From contig NZ_CM007717.1 of NCBI RefSeq assembly GCF_002019855.1, positions 5,505,798 through 5,569,797 of the forward strand: a stretch of DNA of 64,000 nt, given 5' to 3'. This DNA is from Streptomyces antibioticus. GTDB lineage: Bacteria; Actinomycetota; Actinomycetes; Streptomycetales; Streptomycetaceae. Position 1 is the first letter of the stretch. The number at the start of each line of letters is the position of its first letter. This document shows positions 44,866 through 53,755 of the stretch, piece by piece. Position numbers and translations under genes: made by a program. The notes beneath the pieces are model-generated. The model had not been told where the DNA came from, did not search any database, and saw only the letters and a program-made list of their open reading frames with translations.

Positions 44866-45903
44866 GTGACAAGTTCTATCGACCTTGAGAGCGGCGGCGA
44901 CGCTCTGACCGTCGTCGACGGAGAGGGCGAACCGGCACCGAAGAAGAAACCCGAGGCCCTGGAAGGGCGCTCGCCCGGCCAGCTCATGTGGCTGCGCTTC
45001 CGGCGGGACCGGGTCGGCGTCATCTCGGCCTGCGTGGTGATCTTCTTCTTCGTGATCGCCGCGCTCGCCCCGGTGATCGCGAAGCTGTACGGCAAGGACC
45101 CGTACACGCTCTACGCACAGGAGCCCGAATACCCCTTCCTGCTGGACGACTTCGCCATGCCCACGGGTGGGTTCGGCGGTGTCTCGGGCGACTTCTGGTT
45201 CGGTGTCGAACCGCAGCTCGGCCGGGACGTGTTCACCCAGCTCCTGTACGGCATGCGCACCTCGCTGTACATGGCCGTCCTGGTGACCGTGCTCAGCGTC
45301 GGCACCGGTGTGCTGCTCGGTATCGTGAGCGGCTTCTTCGGCGGGCGGGTCGACTACTGGCTCGGCCGGATCACCGACTTCTTCCTGGCCTTCCCCAGCC
45401 AGCTCTTCTTCATCGCGTTCATGCCGGTCGTGACCGCGCTGTTCGTGGACCCGCGCGACGAGACCCCGACCTATCTGCGGGCGGTCGCCATCATCCTGGT
45501 GATGTGGGTGCTCGGCTGGATGGGCATGGCCCGACTGGTGCGCAGCTCGGCGCTCTCCCTGCGGGAGCGGGAGTTCGTGGAGGCGGCCAAGGTGTCCGGC
45601 GCCTCGTCCTGGCGGATCGTGCGCAAGGAGATCCTGCCGAACATCGTCACGCCGATCCTGGTGCAGACGACGTACATCCTCCCCAGCACCATCCTGACGA
45701 TCGCGTTCCTCTCGTTCGTCGGTGTCGGCTTCGTCGAGCCGACCCCCGACTGGGGCCGGATGTTCGCGACCGGTGCCCGGATCTACGAGCAGGACCCCTC
45801 GTATCTGCTCTTCCCGGGCGGTGCGTTGGTGATCTTCGTGCTCGCCTTCAATCTTCTCGGCGACTCCGTCCGGGATGCCTTCGACCCAAAGACCGGACGC
45901 TGA
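44866..45903 (+). CDS. bldKA: BldK oligopeptide ABC transporter permease BldKA (DppC-like)
   Basis: The 345-residue DppC-type permease has a charged cytoplasmic N-terminus, a first helix (VGVISACVVIFFFVIAALAPVIA), a long outside loop, and the BPD transporter core with the EAA loop EFVEAAKVSGASSWRIVRKEILPN. With BldKC it forms the membrane channel. The five-gene order permease, binding protein, permease, ATPase, ATPase and the typA neighbour identify this as the bldK locus of S. coelicolor, needed for aerial mycelium formation on rich media. The start is GTG with a weak Shine-Dalgarno. Confidence 0.9.
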   Translation: MTSSIDLESGGDALTVVDGEGEPAPKKKPEALEGRSPGQLMWLRFRRDRVGVISACVVIFFFVIAALAPVIAKLYGKDPYTLYAQEPEYPFLLDDFAMPTGGFGGVSGDFWFGVEPQLGRDVFTQLLYGMRTSLYMAVLVTVLSVGTGVLLGIVSGFFGGRVDYWLGRITDFFLAFPSQLFFIAFMPVVTALFVDPRDETPTYLRAVAIILVMWVLGWMGMARLVRSSALSLREREFVEAAKVSGASSWRIVRKEILPNIVTPILVQTTYILPSTILTIAFLSFVGVGFVEPTPDWGRMFATGARIYEQDPSYLLFPGGALVIFVLAFNLLGDSVRDAFDPKTGR

Positions 45904-46000
45904 TCGTCCATCGATGGGGGGCGCTGACCCCCGCGCCGGCCAGCCCTGCGCGTCAGTCAGTTCATTTGGTTACCAATCGACAGGTAGGTGCTCAAGCATC

Positions 46001-47797
46001 ATGAAGCCCATCCGATCGCGCAGAGCGCGTGCCATGGTGGTCGCGGTAGCGGCCGGCGCCCTCGCCCTCACCGGCTGCTCTGACAACGGCAGCGGCAAGG
46101 CCAAGGACGAGTCGAAGAGCAAGGAGGACGCGGCCGAGCAGTCGAAGCCGGTGGCGTACGCCGACGCGGCAGGCTCGACCGGACCGGCGAAGGAAGTCAC
46201 GGGCGCCAAGCCCGGCGGCACCATCAACGTCTACATGCAGTCGGACCTGACCCACATGGACCCGGGTCAGATCTACGTCAGCGACGCCGGTCAGTTCTCC
46301 AACCTGATCCACCGCGGTCTGACGGACTACCAGGAGGACGACAAGGGCAACCTGACGGTTGTCGGCGACGTCGCCACCGACTCGGGCACCACCACCGACG
46401 GCGGCAAGACCTGGAAGTACACGCTCAAGGACGGCATCAAGGACGAGGACGGCCACGCCATCACCTCGGCCGACGTCCGCCACTCCATCGAGCGCCTGTA
46501 CTCGAAGGTCATCTTCGACGGCCCGACCTTCGTGCAGAGCTGGCTCTCCGGCTCCGACTACCGCAAGGCGCTGCCGGACGGCCCGTACAAGGGCAAGCAC
46601 CTGCCGGACTCCGTCCTGGAGACCCCGGACGCGAAGACCGTGATCTTCAAGTTCGACACCCCCCGTCCCGACCTGCCGCAGGCGCTGGCCATGGCCGGCT
46701 ACGCCCTGGTGCCGGAGAAGGACGACACCAAGGAGAAGTACGACAAGGCCCCCAAGGCCCTCGGTCCGTACAAGATCGCCGAGTACAAGTCCGGCAAGAC
46801 CCTCAAGCTGGTCAAGAACGACCAGTGGGACCCGAAGACCGACTCGGTCCGTCACCAGTACGCGGACGGCTTCAACTTCAGCCTGACGATCGACGGCGCC
46901 AGCCAGACCAAGCGTCTGATCGCCGACCAGGGTGAGGCCAGGAACGCCATCCAGTTCACGGACAGCGTGGACCCCGCGCAGATCCAGGACGTGGTCAGCG
47001 CGCCTGACGTCAACAAGCGCACCATCAAGGGCTACCAGGTCTACGTCTGGCAGATGACCTTCAACCTGGACCGGCTGAAGGACAAGAAGATCCGCGACGC
47101 CATCACGTACGCGCTGCCGAACCAGGCCCTGATCCAGGCCGACGGTGGCAAGTACGGCGGTGAGCTGGCCGGTGGTCTGTTCGCCCCGACCCTGCCGGGC
47201 TACGACGACAGCTACGACCCGTTCGGCAAGAAGAAGACCCCGAACGGCAACCAGGCCAAGGCCAAGGAACTGCTGAAGGAGGCGGGCTTCAAGGAGGGCA
47301 CCAAGATCACCTACGCCTACTCCAACAGCCCGCGTGGCCAGGCCCAGGCCGTCATCATCAAGGACGCCCTCGAGAAGATCGGCTTCGACGTCCAGTCGAA
47401 GGAGATCGACCGCGCCAGCTTCTACGAGCAGATCGGCAAGCTGGACAACCCGTACGACCTGTACATGACCGGCTGGGGCCAGGACTGGTCCTCCCCGTCC
47501 ACGGTCGTGACCCCGGTCTACGACGGCAGCCTGATCGCCGACGGCGGTTCGAACTACTCGCACGTCAAGGACGCCAAGGTCGACGCCCTCATCCAGGAAG
47601 CCCTCAAGCTTCAGCCGGAAGAGGCCGCGAAGAAGTGGGAAGAGGCTCACCACCGTCTGGTGGAGGAGATCAACCCGGCCGCCCCGGTCTACTACTCGAA
47701 GCAGATCCAGCTCTTCGGCTCGAACATCGGCGGTGCGCGCTTCAGCACCAACTCCAGCTACATCGACATCAACCAGGTGTTCGTCAAGCAGCCGTAA
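46001..47797 (+). CDS. bldKB: BldK substrate-binding lipoprotein BldKB
   Basis: The 598-residue protein has a lipoprotein signal (MKPIRSRRARAMVV...ALALTGC, Cys26 is the lipidated residue) and an SBP_bac_5 peptide-binding domain (GGTINVYMQSDLTHMDPGQIY onward). A Lys/Glu/Ser-rich linker of about 30 residues follows the Cys and should let the domain reach away from the membrane. BldKB captures extracellular oligopeptides, including the signal that drives aerial growth in S. coelicolor. Coding bias here uses more T/C third positions than neighbours, as in highly expressed genes. A 13-bp hairpin follows it. Confidence 0.92.
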   Translation: MKPIRSRRARAMVVAVAAGALALTGCSDNGSGKAKDESKSKEDAAEQSKPVAYADAAGSTGPAKEVTGAKPGGTINVYMQSDLTHMDPGQIYVSDAGQFSNLIHRGLTDYQEDDKGNLTVVGDVATDSGTTTDGGKTWKYTLKDGIKDEDGHAITSADVRHSIERLYSKVIFDGPTFVQSWLSGSDYRKALPDGPYKGKHLPDSVLETPDAKTVIFKFDTPRPDLPQALAMAGYALVPEKDDTKEKYDKAPKALGPYKIAEYKSGKTLKLVKNDQWDPKTDSVRHQYADGFNFSLTIDGASQTKRLIADQGEARNAIQFTDSVDPAQIQDVVSAPDVNKRTIKGYQVYVWQMTFNLDRLKDKKIRDAITYALPNQALIQADGGKYGGELAGGLFAPTLPGYDDSYDPFGKKKTPNGNQAKAKELLKEAGFKEGTKITYAYSNSPRGQAQAVIIKDALEKIGFDVQSKEIDRASFYEQIGKLDNPYDLYMTGWGQDWSSPSTVVTPVYDGSLIADGGSNYSHVKDAKVDALIQEALKLQPEEAAKKWEEAHHRLVEEINPAAPVYYSKQIQLFGSNIGGARFSTNSSYIDINQVFVKQP

Positions 47798-47818
47798 CAC
47801 CTAGTCCCGGCTGATCCA

Positions 47819-47854
47819 GACGGGGGTGCGCGTCAGGCGGAGCGCACCCCCGTC
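47819..47854 (+). terminator. Hairpin between bldKB and bldKC
   Basis: Arms 47819-47831 and 47842-47854 (GACGGGGGTGCGC and its complement) pair perfectly over 13 bp with a 10-base loop, 22 bases after the bldKB stop and inside the operon. It is probably a partial terminator or a 3' stabiliser that gives more binding protein than downstream permease and ATPase. Confidence 0.7.
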
Positions 47855-47906
47855 CGGCCGCACCCCCCTCCTGCCGCCGTATTTCGAAGAGAGCATCCGA
47901 CCCGCC

Positions 47907-48884
47907 ATGCTTCAGTTCCTCATTCGCAGGCTGACAGGCGCCGCAGTGATCATGTTCCTGATCGGTGCCTTCACGTTCTTCCTGTTCTACGCAGTCCCAC
48001 AAGACTTCGCCGCGCTGTCCTGCGGCAAGAACTGCTCCCCGGAGAACCTCGCGGTCATCCGGGAGAACCTCGGGCTGGACAAGCCCATCAGCGCGCAGTT
48101 CTGGGAGTTCATGCGCGGAATCGTCGCCGGCCGCGACTTCGCCGTCGGCCACTGCTCGGCGCCCTGCCTCGGCGTCTCCTTCGACTCCGGCGACTTCGTC
48201 TGGGACTCGATCATCGACCGCTTCCCGCTGACGCTCTCCCTGACCGTCGGCGGCCTGGTGCTCTTCCTGGTGTTCGGTCTCGGCACCGGCATGCTGGCCG
48301 CCTGGAAGCGCGGCACCATGGTCGACAAGGCCGTCACCGGCGCGTCCGTGGTGATCAGCTCCTTCCAGATCTACCTGCTCGGCCCGATCTTCCTCGGCAT
48401 CTTCGTCTACAGCACCGGCTGGATGGAGAACCCGGCGGACGTGCCGATCACGGAGGATCCCGGCCGCTGGTTCATGGGGCTGGTGCTGCCCTGGGTCGTG
48501 ATGGCCACGATCTTCACCGCGCAGTACACGCGTATGGCGCGTTCCACGATGATCGAGCAGCTCCAGGAGGAGCACGTCCGCACCGCCCGCGCGAAGGGCA
48601 TGGCCCAGCGGTACGTCTTCTTCCGCTACGCCTGGCGCGGTTCGCTGATCCCCATCGTCACGATCATCGGCATGGACCTCAGCGCGCTCCTGTCGGGTGC
48701 GGTGGTCACCGAGTTCACCTTCGACCTCCCGGGCCTCGGTCGTCTCGCGGTCGACTCGTCGCTGTCCAAGGACCTGCCGCTCACCATGGGCGTCATGCTG
48801 TTCGGAGCCTTCTTCATCCTGCTCCTGAACATCGTCGTGGACATCGCCTACGCCTACATCGACCCCCGCGTACGCCTCAGCTAG
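47907..48884 (+). CDS. bldKC: BldK permease BldKC (DppB-like)
   Basis: The 325-residue DppB-type permease starts MLQFLIRRLTGAAVIMFLIGAFTFFLFY with the family's typical first helix, and has the EAA motif EEHVRTARAKGMAQRYVFFRYAWRGSL. An N-terminal outside loop holds cysteines (SCGKNC, HCSAPC). It pairs with BldKA. I chose the ATG at 47907 because it begins the hydrophobic helix; an upstream in-frame GTG at 47826 would sit within the hairpin. Confidence 0.9.
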   Translation: MLQFLIRRLTGAAVIMFLIGAFTFFLFYAVPQDFAALSCGKNCSPENLAVIRENLGLDKPISAQFWEFMRGIVAGRDFAVGHCSAPCLGVSFDSGDFVWDSIIDRFPLTLSLTVGGLVLFLVFGLGTGMLAAWKRGTMVDKAVTGASVVISSFQIYLLGPIFLGIFVYSTGWMENPADVPITEDPGRWFMGLVLPWVVMATIFTAQYTRMARSTMIEQLQEEHVRTARAKGMAQRYVFFRYAWRGSLIPIVTIIGMDLSALLSGAVVTEFTFDLPGLGRLAVDSSLSKDLPLTMGVMLFGAFFILLLNIVVDIAYAYIDPRVRLS

Positions 48885-48894
48885 GAGAACAACC

Positions 48895-49956
48895 GTGAGC
48901 ACACTGACCAAGACCGAAGGTGAGAAGGCCCCGACCGGGCCGCAGCCCTTCCTCTCGGTCCGCGATCTGCGGGTGCAGTTCTCCACCGAGGACGGCATTG
49001 TGAAGGCGGTCGACGGGCTCTCCTTCGACGTCGAGCGGGGCAAGACGCTGGGCATCGTGGGTGAGTCGGGGTCCGGCAAGTCCGTGACCAACCTGACCGT
49101 CCTCGGCCTGCACAACCCCCGTTCCACCACCGTCGACGGCGAGATCGTCCTGGACGGCCAGGAACTGGTCACCGCGACCGAGAAGGAGATGGAGAAGCTC
49201 CGCGGCAACAAGGTCGCGATGATCTTCCAGGACCCGCTGACGGCGCTCTCGCCGTACTACACGGTGGGCCGGCAGATCGCCGAGCCGTTCATGAAGCACA
49301 CCGGCGCCTCCAAGAAGGAGGCCCGGCAGCGGGCGATCGAGATGCTGGCCAAGGTCGGCATCCCGCAGCCCCAGACGCGTGTGGACGACTACCCGCACCA
49401 GTTCTCCGGTGGTATGCGCCAGCGCGCGATGATCGCCATGGCGCTGATCTGCGACCCCGACCTGCTGATCGCCGACGAGCCGACCACGGCCCTCGACGTG
49501 ACCGTGCAGGCCCAGATCCTCGATCTGCTCAAGGACCTCCAGCAGGAGTTCGGCTCCGCGATCATCTTCATCACCCACGACCTGGGCGTCATCGCCGACA
49601 TGGCCGACGACCTGCTGGTGATGTACTCCGGCCGGGCCGTGGAGCGCGGCAGCGTGACCGAGGTCCTGCACCGGCCCCAGCACCCGTACACCTGGGGCCT
49701 GTTGAGCTCGATGCCCCGCCTCGGCGGTGACACCAGCCAGGCGCTGACCCCGATCCCGGGCTCGCCGCCCAGCCTGCTCAACCCGCCCTCGGGCTGCCCG
49801 TTCCACCCGCGCTGCGCCTTCACCGGCGAGGTGTCGGGCGGCCGTTGCTCGGGGGAGCGCCCGTCGCTCGCCACCGGTCGCGCCGCCGCCTGCCATCTGA
49901 CGGCGGACCAGAAGCAGACCATCTTCCTCGACAAGATCCAGCCCCGGCTGCGCTAG
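48895..49956 (+). CDS. bldKD: BldK ATPase BldKD (DppD-like)
   Basis: This 353-residue ABC ATPase has Walker A GESGSGKSVTN, the signature FSGGMRQRAMIAMAL, Walker B LLIADEPTTALDVTV and the C-terminal oligopeptide/dipeptide domain ending with FHPRCAFTGEVSGGRC, whose cysteines in related proteins hold an iron-sulfur cluster. It powers BldK with BldKE. The GTG start is 10 bases after bldKC. Confidence 0.92.
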   Translation: MSTLTKTEGEKAPTGPQPFLSVRDLRVQFSTEDGIVKAVDGLSFDVERGKTLGIVGESGSGKSVTNLTVLGLHNPRSTTVDGEIVLDGQELVTATEKEMEKLRGNKVAMIFQDPLTALSPYYTVGRQIAEPFMKHTGASKKEARQRAIEMLAKVGIPQPQTRVDDYPHQFSGGMRQRAMIAMALICDPDLLIADEPTTALDVTVQAQILDLLKDLQQEFGSAIIFITHDLGVIADMADDLLVMYSGRAVERGSVTEVLHRPQHPYTWGLLSSMPRLGGDTSQALTPIPGSPPSLLNPPSGCPFHPRCAFTGEVSGGRCSGERPSLATGRAAACHLTADQKQTIFLDKIQPRLR

Positions 49957-49966
49957 GAACCGAGAC

Positions 49967-51112
49967 ATGAGTGACAACCTCACCCTCCCCGCACAGCAGA
50001 GCGCCCCGGACGCGTCGACGGAGACTCTCCTCAAGGTCGAGGGCCTGACCAAACACTTCCCGATCTACGGCGGCTTCCCGATCAAACGCAAGGTCGGCGC
50101 CGTCCAGGCGGTCGACGGGATCGACCTGTCCGTCGGTGTGGGCGAGAGCGTCGGCCTGGTCGGCGAGTCCGGCTGCGGCAAGTCGACCACCGGCCGGCTG
50201 ATCACCCGTCTGCTGGAGCCCACCGGCGGGAAGATCCTCTACCAGGACCAGGACATCACCCACGCGTCGCGCAAGCAGCTCGCGCCGGTGCGGTCCGAGA
50301 TCCAGATGATCTTCCAGGACCCGTACTCCTCGCTGAACCCGCGGCAAACGGTCGGCACCATCATCAAGTCGCCGATGGAGGTCAACGGCATCAACCCGGC
50401 CGGCGGCCGGGAGAAGCGGGTCCGTGAACTCCTGGAGCTGGTCGGTCTCAACCCCGAGCACTACAACCGCTTCCCGCACGAGTTCTCCGGCGGCCAGCGC
50501 CAGCGCATCGGGGTGGCACGGGCGCTGGCCCTGAAGCCGAAGCTGATCGTGGCGGACGAGCCGGTGTCGGCGCTGGACGTGTCGATCCAGGCGCAGGTGG
50601 TGAACCTTCTCCAGAAGGTCCAGGAGGAGATGGGCATCGCCTTCCTCTTCATCGCCCACGACCTCGCCGTCGTCCGGCACTTCTCGCAGCGCGTCGCGGT
50701 CATGTACCTCGGCAAGATCGTCGAGGTGGGCGACCGGGACTCCATCTACAACCGTCCCACCCACCCGTACACCCACGCCCTGCTCTCCGCCGTCCCGGAG
50801 GTCCCGGTCGAGGGCATGGAAGAGAACAAGGAGCGCATCCGCCTCGCCGGCGACGTGCCCTCCCCGATCGCCCCGCCGTCCGGCTGCCGCTTCCGCACCC
50901 GCTGCTGGAAGGCCCAGGACCGGTGCGCCACGGAGGAGCCCCCGCTCGTCCAGATCTCCGGCAACCGGGCCGGTCACCTCACGGCCTGCCACTTCCCGGA
51001 GGAGCCCAGTACGGAGGCCCGCGCCGAGGACATCGTCCTCGACCCGGCCCTGGCGGCCCTGGAGGACTCCGAGGGGCCGCAGGACACCCCGAAGGACCTG
51101 ACGAAGGACTGA
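49967..51112 (+). CDS. bldKE: BldK ATPase BldKE (DppF-like)
   Basis: The 381-residue ABC ATPase has Walker A GESGCGKSTTG, the signature FSGGQRQRIGVARAL, Walker B LIVADEPVSALDVSI and the C-terminal FRTRCWKAQDRC motif. It is the second ATPase of BldK. An acidic C-terminal tail of about 40 residues (EDIVLDPALAALEDSEGPQ...) extends beyond the usual end. It is the last gene of the operon, followed 17 bases later by a strong terminator. Confidence 0.92.
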   Translation: MSDNLTLPAQQSAPDASTETLLKVEGLTKHFPIYGGFPIKRKVGAVQAVDGIDLSVGVGESVGLVGESGCGKSTTGRLITRLLEPTGGKILYQDQDITHASRKQLAPVRSEIQMIFQDPYSSLNPRQTVGTIIKSPMEVNGINPAGGREKRVRELLELVGLNPEHYNRFPHEFSGGQRQRIGVARALALKPKLIVADEPVSALDVSIQAQVVNLLQKVQEEMGIAFLFIAHDLAVVRHFSQRVAVMYLGKIVEVGDRDSIYNRPTHPYTHALLSAVPEVPVEGMEENKERIRLAGDVPSPIAPPSGCRFRTRCWKAQDRCATEEPPLVQISGNRAGHLTACHFPEEPSTEARAEDIVLDPALAALEDSEGPQDTPKDLTKD

Positions 51113-51129
51113 CCGCCTTCGTGACACGA

Positions 51130-51166
51130 ACCGGCCCCCGGCGCCTCGGCTGCGCCGGGGGCCGGT
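51130..51166. terminator. Bidirectional terminator after bldKE
   Basis: Arms of 15 bp (51130-51144 and 51152-51166) pair perfectly around a 7-nt loop. It lies between bldKE (ends 51112) and the convergent methyltransferase (ends 51173) and can stop both. Confidence 0.85.
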
Positions 51167-51172
51167 CCGTTC

Positions 51173-51910
51173 CTACGCCGGTACCGCCACCGTGATGATC
51201 TCCGGGGCGGCCGGCGTCAGGGGCCCGCGCCCCCAGTCGCCGTAGCGCTCGGCCACCCGGAACCCCGCCTCCGCGAGGAAGCCGTCCAGCGCGCCGGTGT
51301 CCAGGAAGCGGAGCGTGGAGCGGCACACCACGGGCCGGTCCCACCGCCCGCCCCGGTAGGTCTCGGTGAACGTCACCCGGTCGCCCCGGACCGGCTCCAC
51401 CACCTCGTGCCACACTCGCACCGTGCTGCCGTCCGTGTCGGTGACCTCGTACACCCGCGACGGGTTCCACCGCTCCCACGCCCGCGCGCCGGGATTGCGC
51501 GTCTCGAAGACGAACCGGCCGTCCGGGCCGAGCGCGGCGCGGACCGCGCGCAGCGCCTGCCGGATCTCCTCGTCGCCCACGAGTTCCTGGAAGGCGTGCC
51601 CGGTCATCACGGCCAGGTCGAACTCCCCGGCCCAGCGGCGGGTCCGCAGATCGCCGAGCACCCACTCGATCCCCGGCCCGTCCCGGCGCGCCTGCACCAG
51701 CATCGCCGCCGCCGGGTCCAGCCCGACCAGCCGCCCCGCGTGCCCCGTCTCCCGGGCCCGCCCGAGCAGCCGCCCGGTGCCGCACCCGATGTCCAGCACG
51801 GAGCGGGCCCCGCTGACGAACCCGAGGTAGAAGTCGTCCCCCGCCCCCCAGGGATTGAGGGGGTCGTAGAACCGGGCCAACGAGGCATCCGCGAACGCAC
51901 GATCGACCAT
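51173..51910 (-). CDS. Class I SAM-dependent methyltransferase
   Basis: The 245-residue protein has motif I VLDIGCGTGRLLG, motif II GLDPAAAMLVQARRD, and FDLAVMTGHAFQEL, followed by a C-terminal beta segment (TFTETYRGGRWDRPVVCRSTLRFL). It belongs to the Methyltransf_25/11-like group. The substrate is unknown. It is encoded on the minus strand between two plus-strand peptide permease operons, convergent with bldKE and divergent from the second binding protein gene. Confidence 0.85.
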   Translation of the reverse strand: MVDRAFADASLARFYDPLNPWGAGDDFYLGFVSGARSVLDIGCGTGRLLGRARETGHAGRLVGLDPAAAMLVQARRDGPGIEWVLGDLRTRRWAGEFDLAVMTGHAFQELVGDEEIRQALRAVRAALGPDGRFVFETRNPGARAWERWNPSRVYEVTDTDGSTVRVWHEVVEPVRGDRVTFTETYRGGRWDRPVVCRSTLRFLDTGALDGFLAEAGFRVAERYGDWGRGPLTPAAPEIITVAVPA

Positions 51911-52046
51911 CGCGGCAGTCTGCCACAGACAGGTGAATCGGTGGTGTCCATGACAGGCCCGCCCCCGGCCCGTCCCCAGCTCGTCCCCGGCCCGACCTCC
52001 GAACGGCCGCGGTGCACATGCGTGATGCCCTGTCTTGCGTTGCTAT

Positions 52047-52075
52047 GGACCGATAAAGGATCAGTGGATCGGTCC
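52047..52075. promoter_or_regulatory. Inverted repeat ahead of the second peptide permease operon
   Basis: GGACCGAT (52047-52054) and ATCGGTCC (52068-52075) are exact complements separated by 13 bases. They lie 44 bases before the binding protein start and in the likely promoter or 5' leader, which suggests an operator or stem-loop for this operon. Confidence 0.5.
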
Positions 52076-52118
52076 GGACGGCACGGCGCTCAGGTAGAGC
52101 AAGCAAGAGGAGGCATCC

Positions 52119-53750
52119 ATGCGTGGAGCCACGCACGCCAAGTGGGCCGCATGCGCGGCGGCGGTCGCCCTCGTGGCGACGGCCTGCGGGGGCGGGAGCG
52201 ACAACGGCGGCGGTGACAGCGGCGCCACGCTCAGCTCCTCCTGGGGCGACCCGCAGAACCCGCTGGAGCCCGCCAACACCAACGAGGTGCAGGGCGGCAA
52301 GGTGCTCGACATGATCTTCCGCAGCCTCAAGCGGTACAACCCGGAGACCGGCGCCGCCGAGGACTGGCTCGCCGAGAAGATCGAGACCACCGACTCCCAG
52401 AACTTCACGATCACCGTGAAGGACGGCTGGACCTTCAGCAACGGCGAGAAGGTGACGGCCAAGTCCTTCGTCGACGCCTGGAACTACGGCGCCGACCTGA
52501 AGAACAACCAGAAGAACGCGTACTTCTTCGAGTACATCGACGGCTACAGCAAGATCCACCCGGACGACGGCAGCGCCCCGAGCGCCGGCACCCTCTCCGG
52601 GCTGAAGGTCACCGACGAGATGACCTTCACCGTCAAGCTCAAGCAGAAGTTCTCGACATTCCCCGACACCCTCGGCTACCCCGCCTTCGCGCCGCTGCCG
52701 CAGAGCTTCTTCTCCGACCACGCGGGCTGGCTGAAGAAGCCGATCGGCAACGGGCCGTACACCATCGACTCCTACACCAAGGGCTCGCAGATGGTGCTGA
52801 AGAAGTGGGACGACTACCCCGGTGAGGACAAGGCCGAGAACGGCGGCGTGACCCTCAAGGTCTACACCGACAACAACACCGCCTACACCGACCTGCTGGC
52901 CGGCAACCTCGACCTGGTCGACGACGTGCCCGCCGCCCAGCTCAAGAACGTCAAGAACGACCTCGGCGACCGCTACCTCAACACCCCCGCCGGCATCATC
53001 CAGACCCTGGCCTTCCCGTTCTACGACCCGAACTGGAACAAGAGCGGCTCGGACAAGGTCCGCACCGGCCTCTCCCGGGCCATCGACCGCGACCAGATCA
53101 CCAAGACGATCTTCCAGGACACCCGCACCCCCGCGAGCGACTGGACCTCCCCCGTGCTCGGCGAGGAGGGCGGCTTCGAGGAGGGCTTCTGCGGGGACGC
53201 CTGCGAGTACGACCCGGACGAGGCCAAGAAGCTCATCGAGGAGGGCGGCGGACTCCCCGGCGGCCAGGTCAAGATCACCTACAACGCGGACACCGGCTCC
53301 CACAAGCAGTGGGTCGACGCGGTCTGCAACTCCATCAACAACGCCCTCGACAACGAGACGGCGTGCGTCGGCAACCCCGTCGGCACCTTCGCCGACTTCC
53401 GCTCGCAGATCAGCGACCGCAAGATGAGCGGCCCCTTCCGCGCCGGCTGGCAGATGGACTACCCGCTCATCCAGAACTTCCTCCAGCCGCTCTACTACAC
53501 CAACGCCTCCTCCAACGACGGCAAGTGGTCCAACAAGGAGTTCGACGGCCTCGTCGACCAGGCCAACGCCGAGACCGACACCGCCAAGGCCGTCGACACC
53601 TTCAAGGAGGCCGAGGGCGTGGTCCGCGACAACATGGCCGCCATCCCGCTCTGGTACCAGAACGGCAGCGCCGGCTACTCCGAGCGCCTCTCCAACGTCA
53701 AGCTCAACCCGTTCTCCGTCCCGGTCTACAACGAGATCAAGGTGAGCTGA
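52119..53750 (+). CDS. Oligopeptide ABC transporter substrate-binding lipoprotein
   Basis: The 543-residue protein has a lipoprotein signal (HAKWAACAAAVALVATACGGG) and an SBP_bac_5 peptide-binding domain resembling DppA/OppA (SSWGDPQNPLEPANTNEVQGG...). It begins the second five-gene peptide import operon, with a strong Shine-Dalgarno (AGAGGAGG). The distinctive four-cysteine loop (GFCGDACEYDPDE with VCNSINN and ETACVGN) may form disulfides. The natural ligand is not predictable. Confidence 0.9.
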   Translation: MRGATHAKWAACAAAVALVATACGGGSDNGGGDSGATLSSSWGDPQNPLEPANTNEVQGGKVLDMIFRSLKRYNPETGAAEDWLAEKIETTDSQNFTITVKDGWTFSNGEKVTAKSFVDAWNYGADLKNNQKNAYFFEYIDGYSKIHPDDGSAPSAGTLSGLKVTDEMTFTVKLKQKFSTFPDTLGYPAFAPLPQSFFSDHAGWLKKPIGNGPYTIDSYTKGSQMVLKKWDDYPGEDKAENGGVTLKVYTDNNTAYTDLLAGNLDLVDDVPAAQLKNVKNDLGDRYLNTPAGIIQTLAFPFYDPNWNKSGSDKVRTGLSRAIDRDQITKTIFQDTRTPASDWTSPVLGEEGGFEEGFCGDACEYDPDEAKKLIEEGGGLPGGQVKITYNADTGSHKQWVDAVCNSINNALDNETACVGNPVGTFADFRSQISDRKMSGPFRAGWQMDYPLIQNFLQPLYYTNASSNDGKWSNKEFDGLVDQANAETDTAKAVDTFKEAEGVVRDNMAAIPLWYQNGSAGYSERLSNVKLNPFSVPVYNEIKVS

Positions 53751-53755
53751 CCGCG

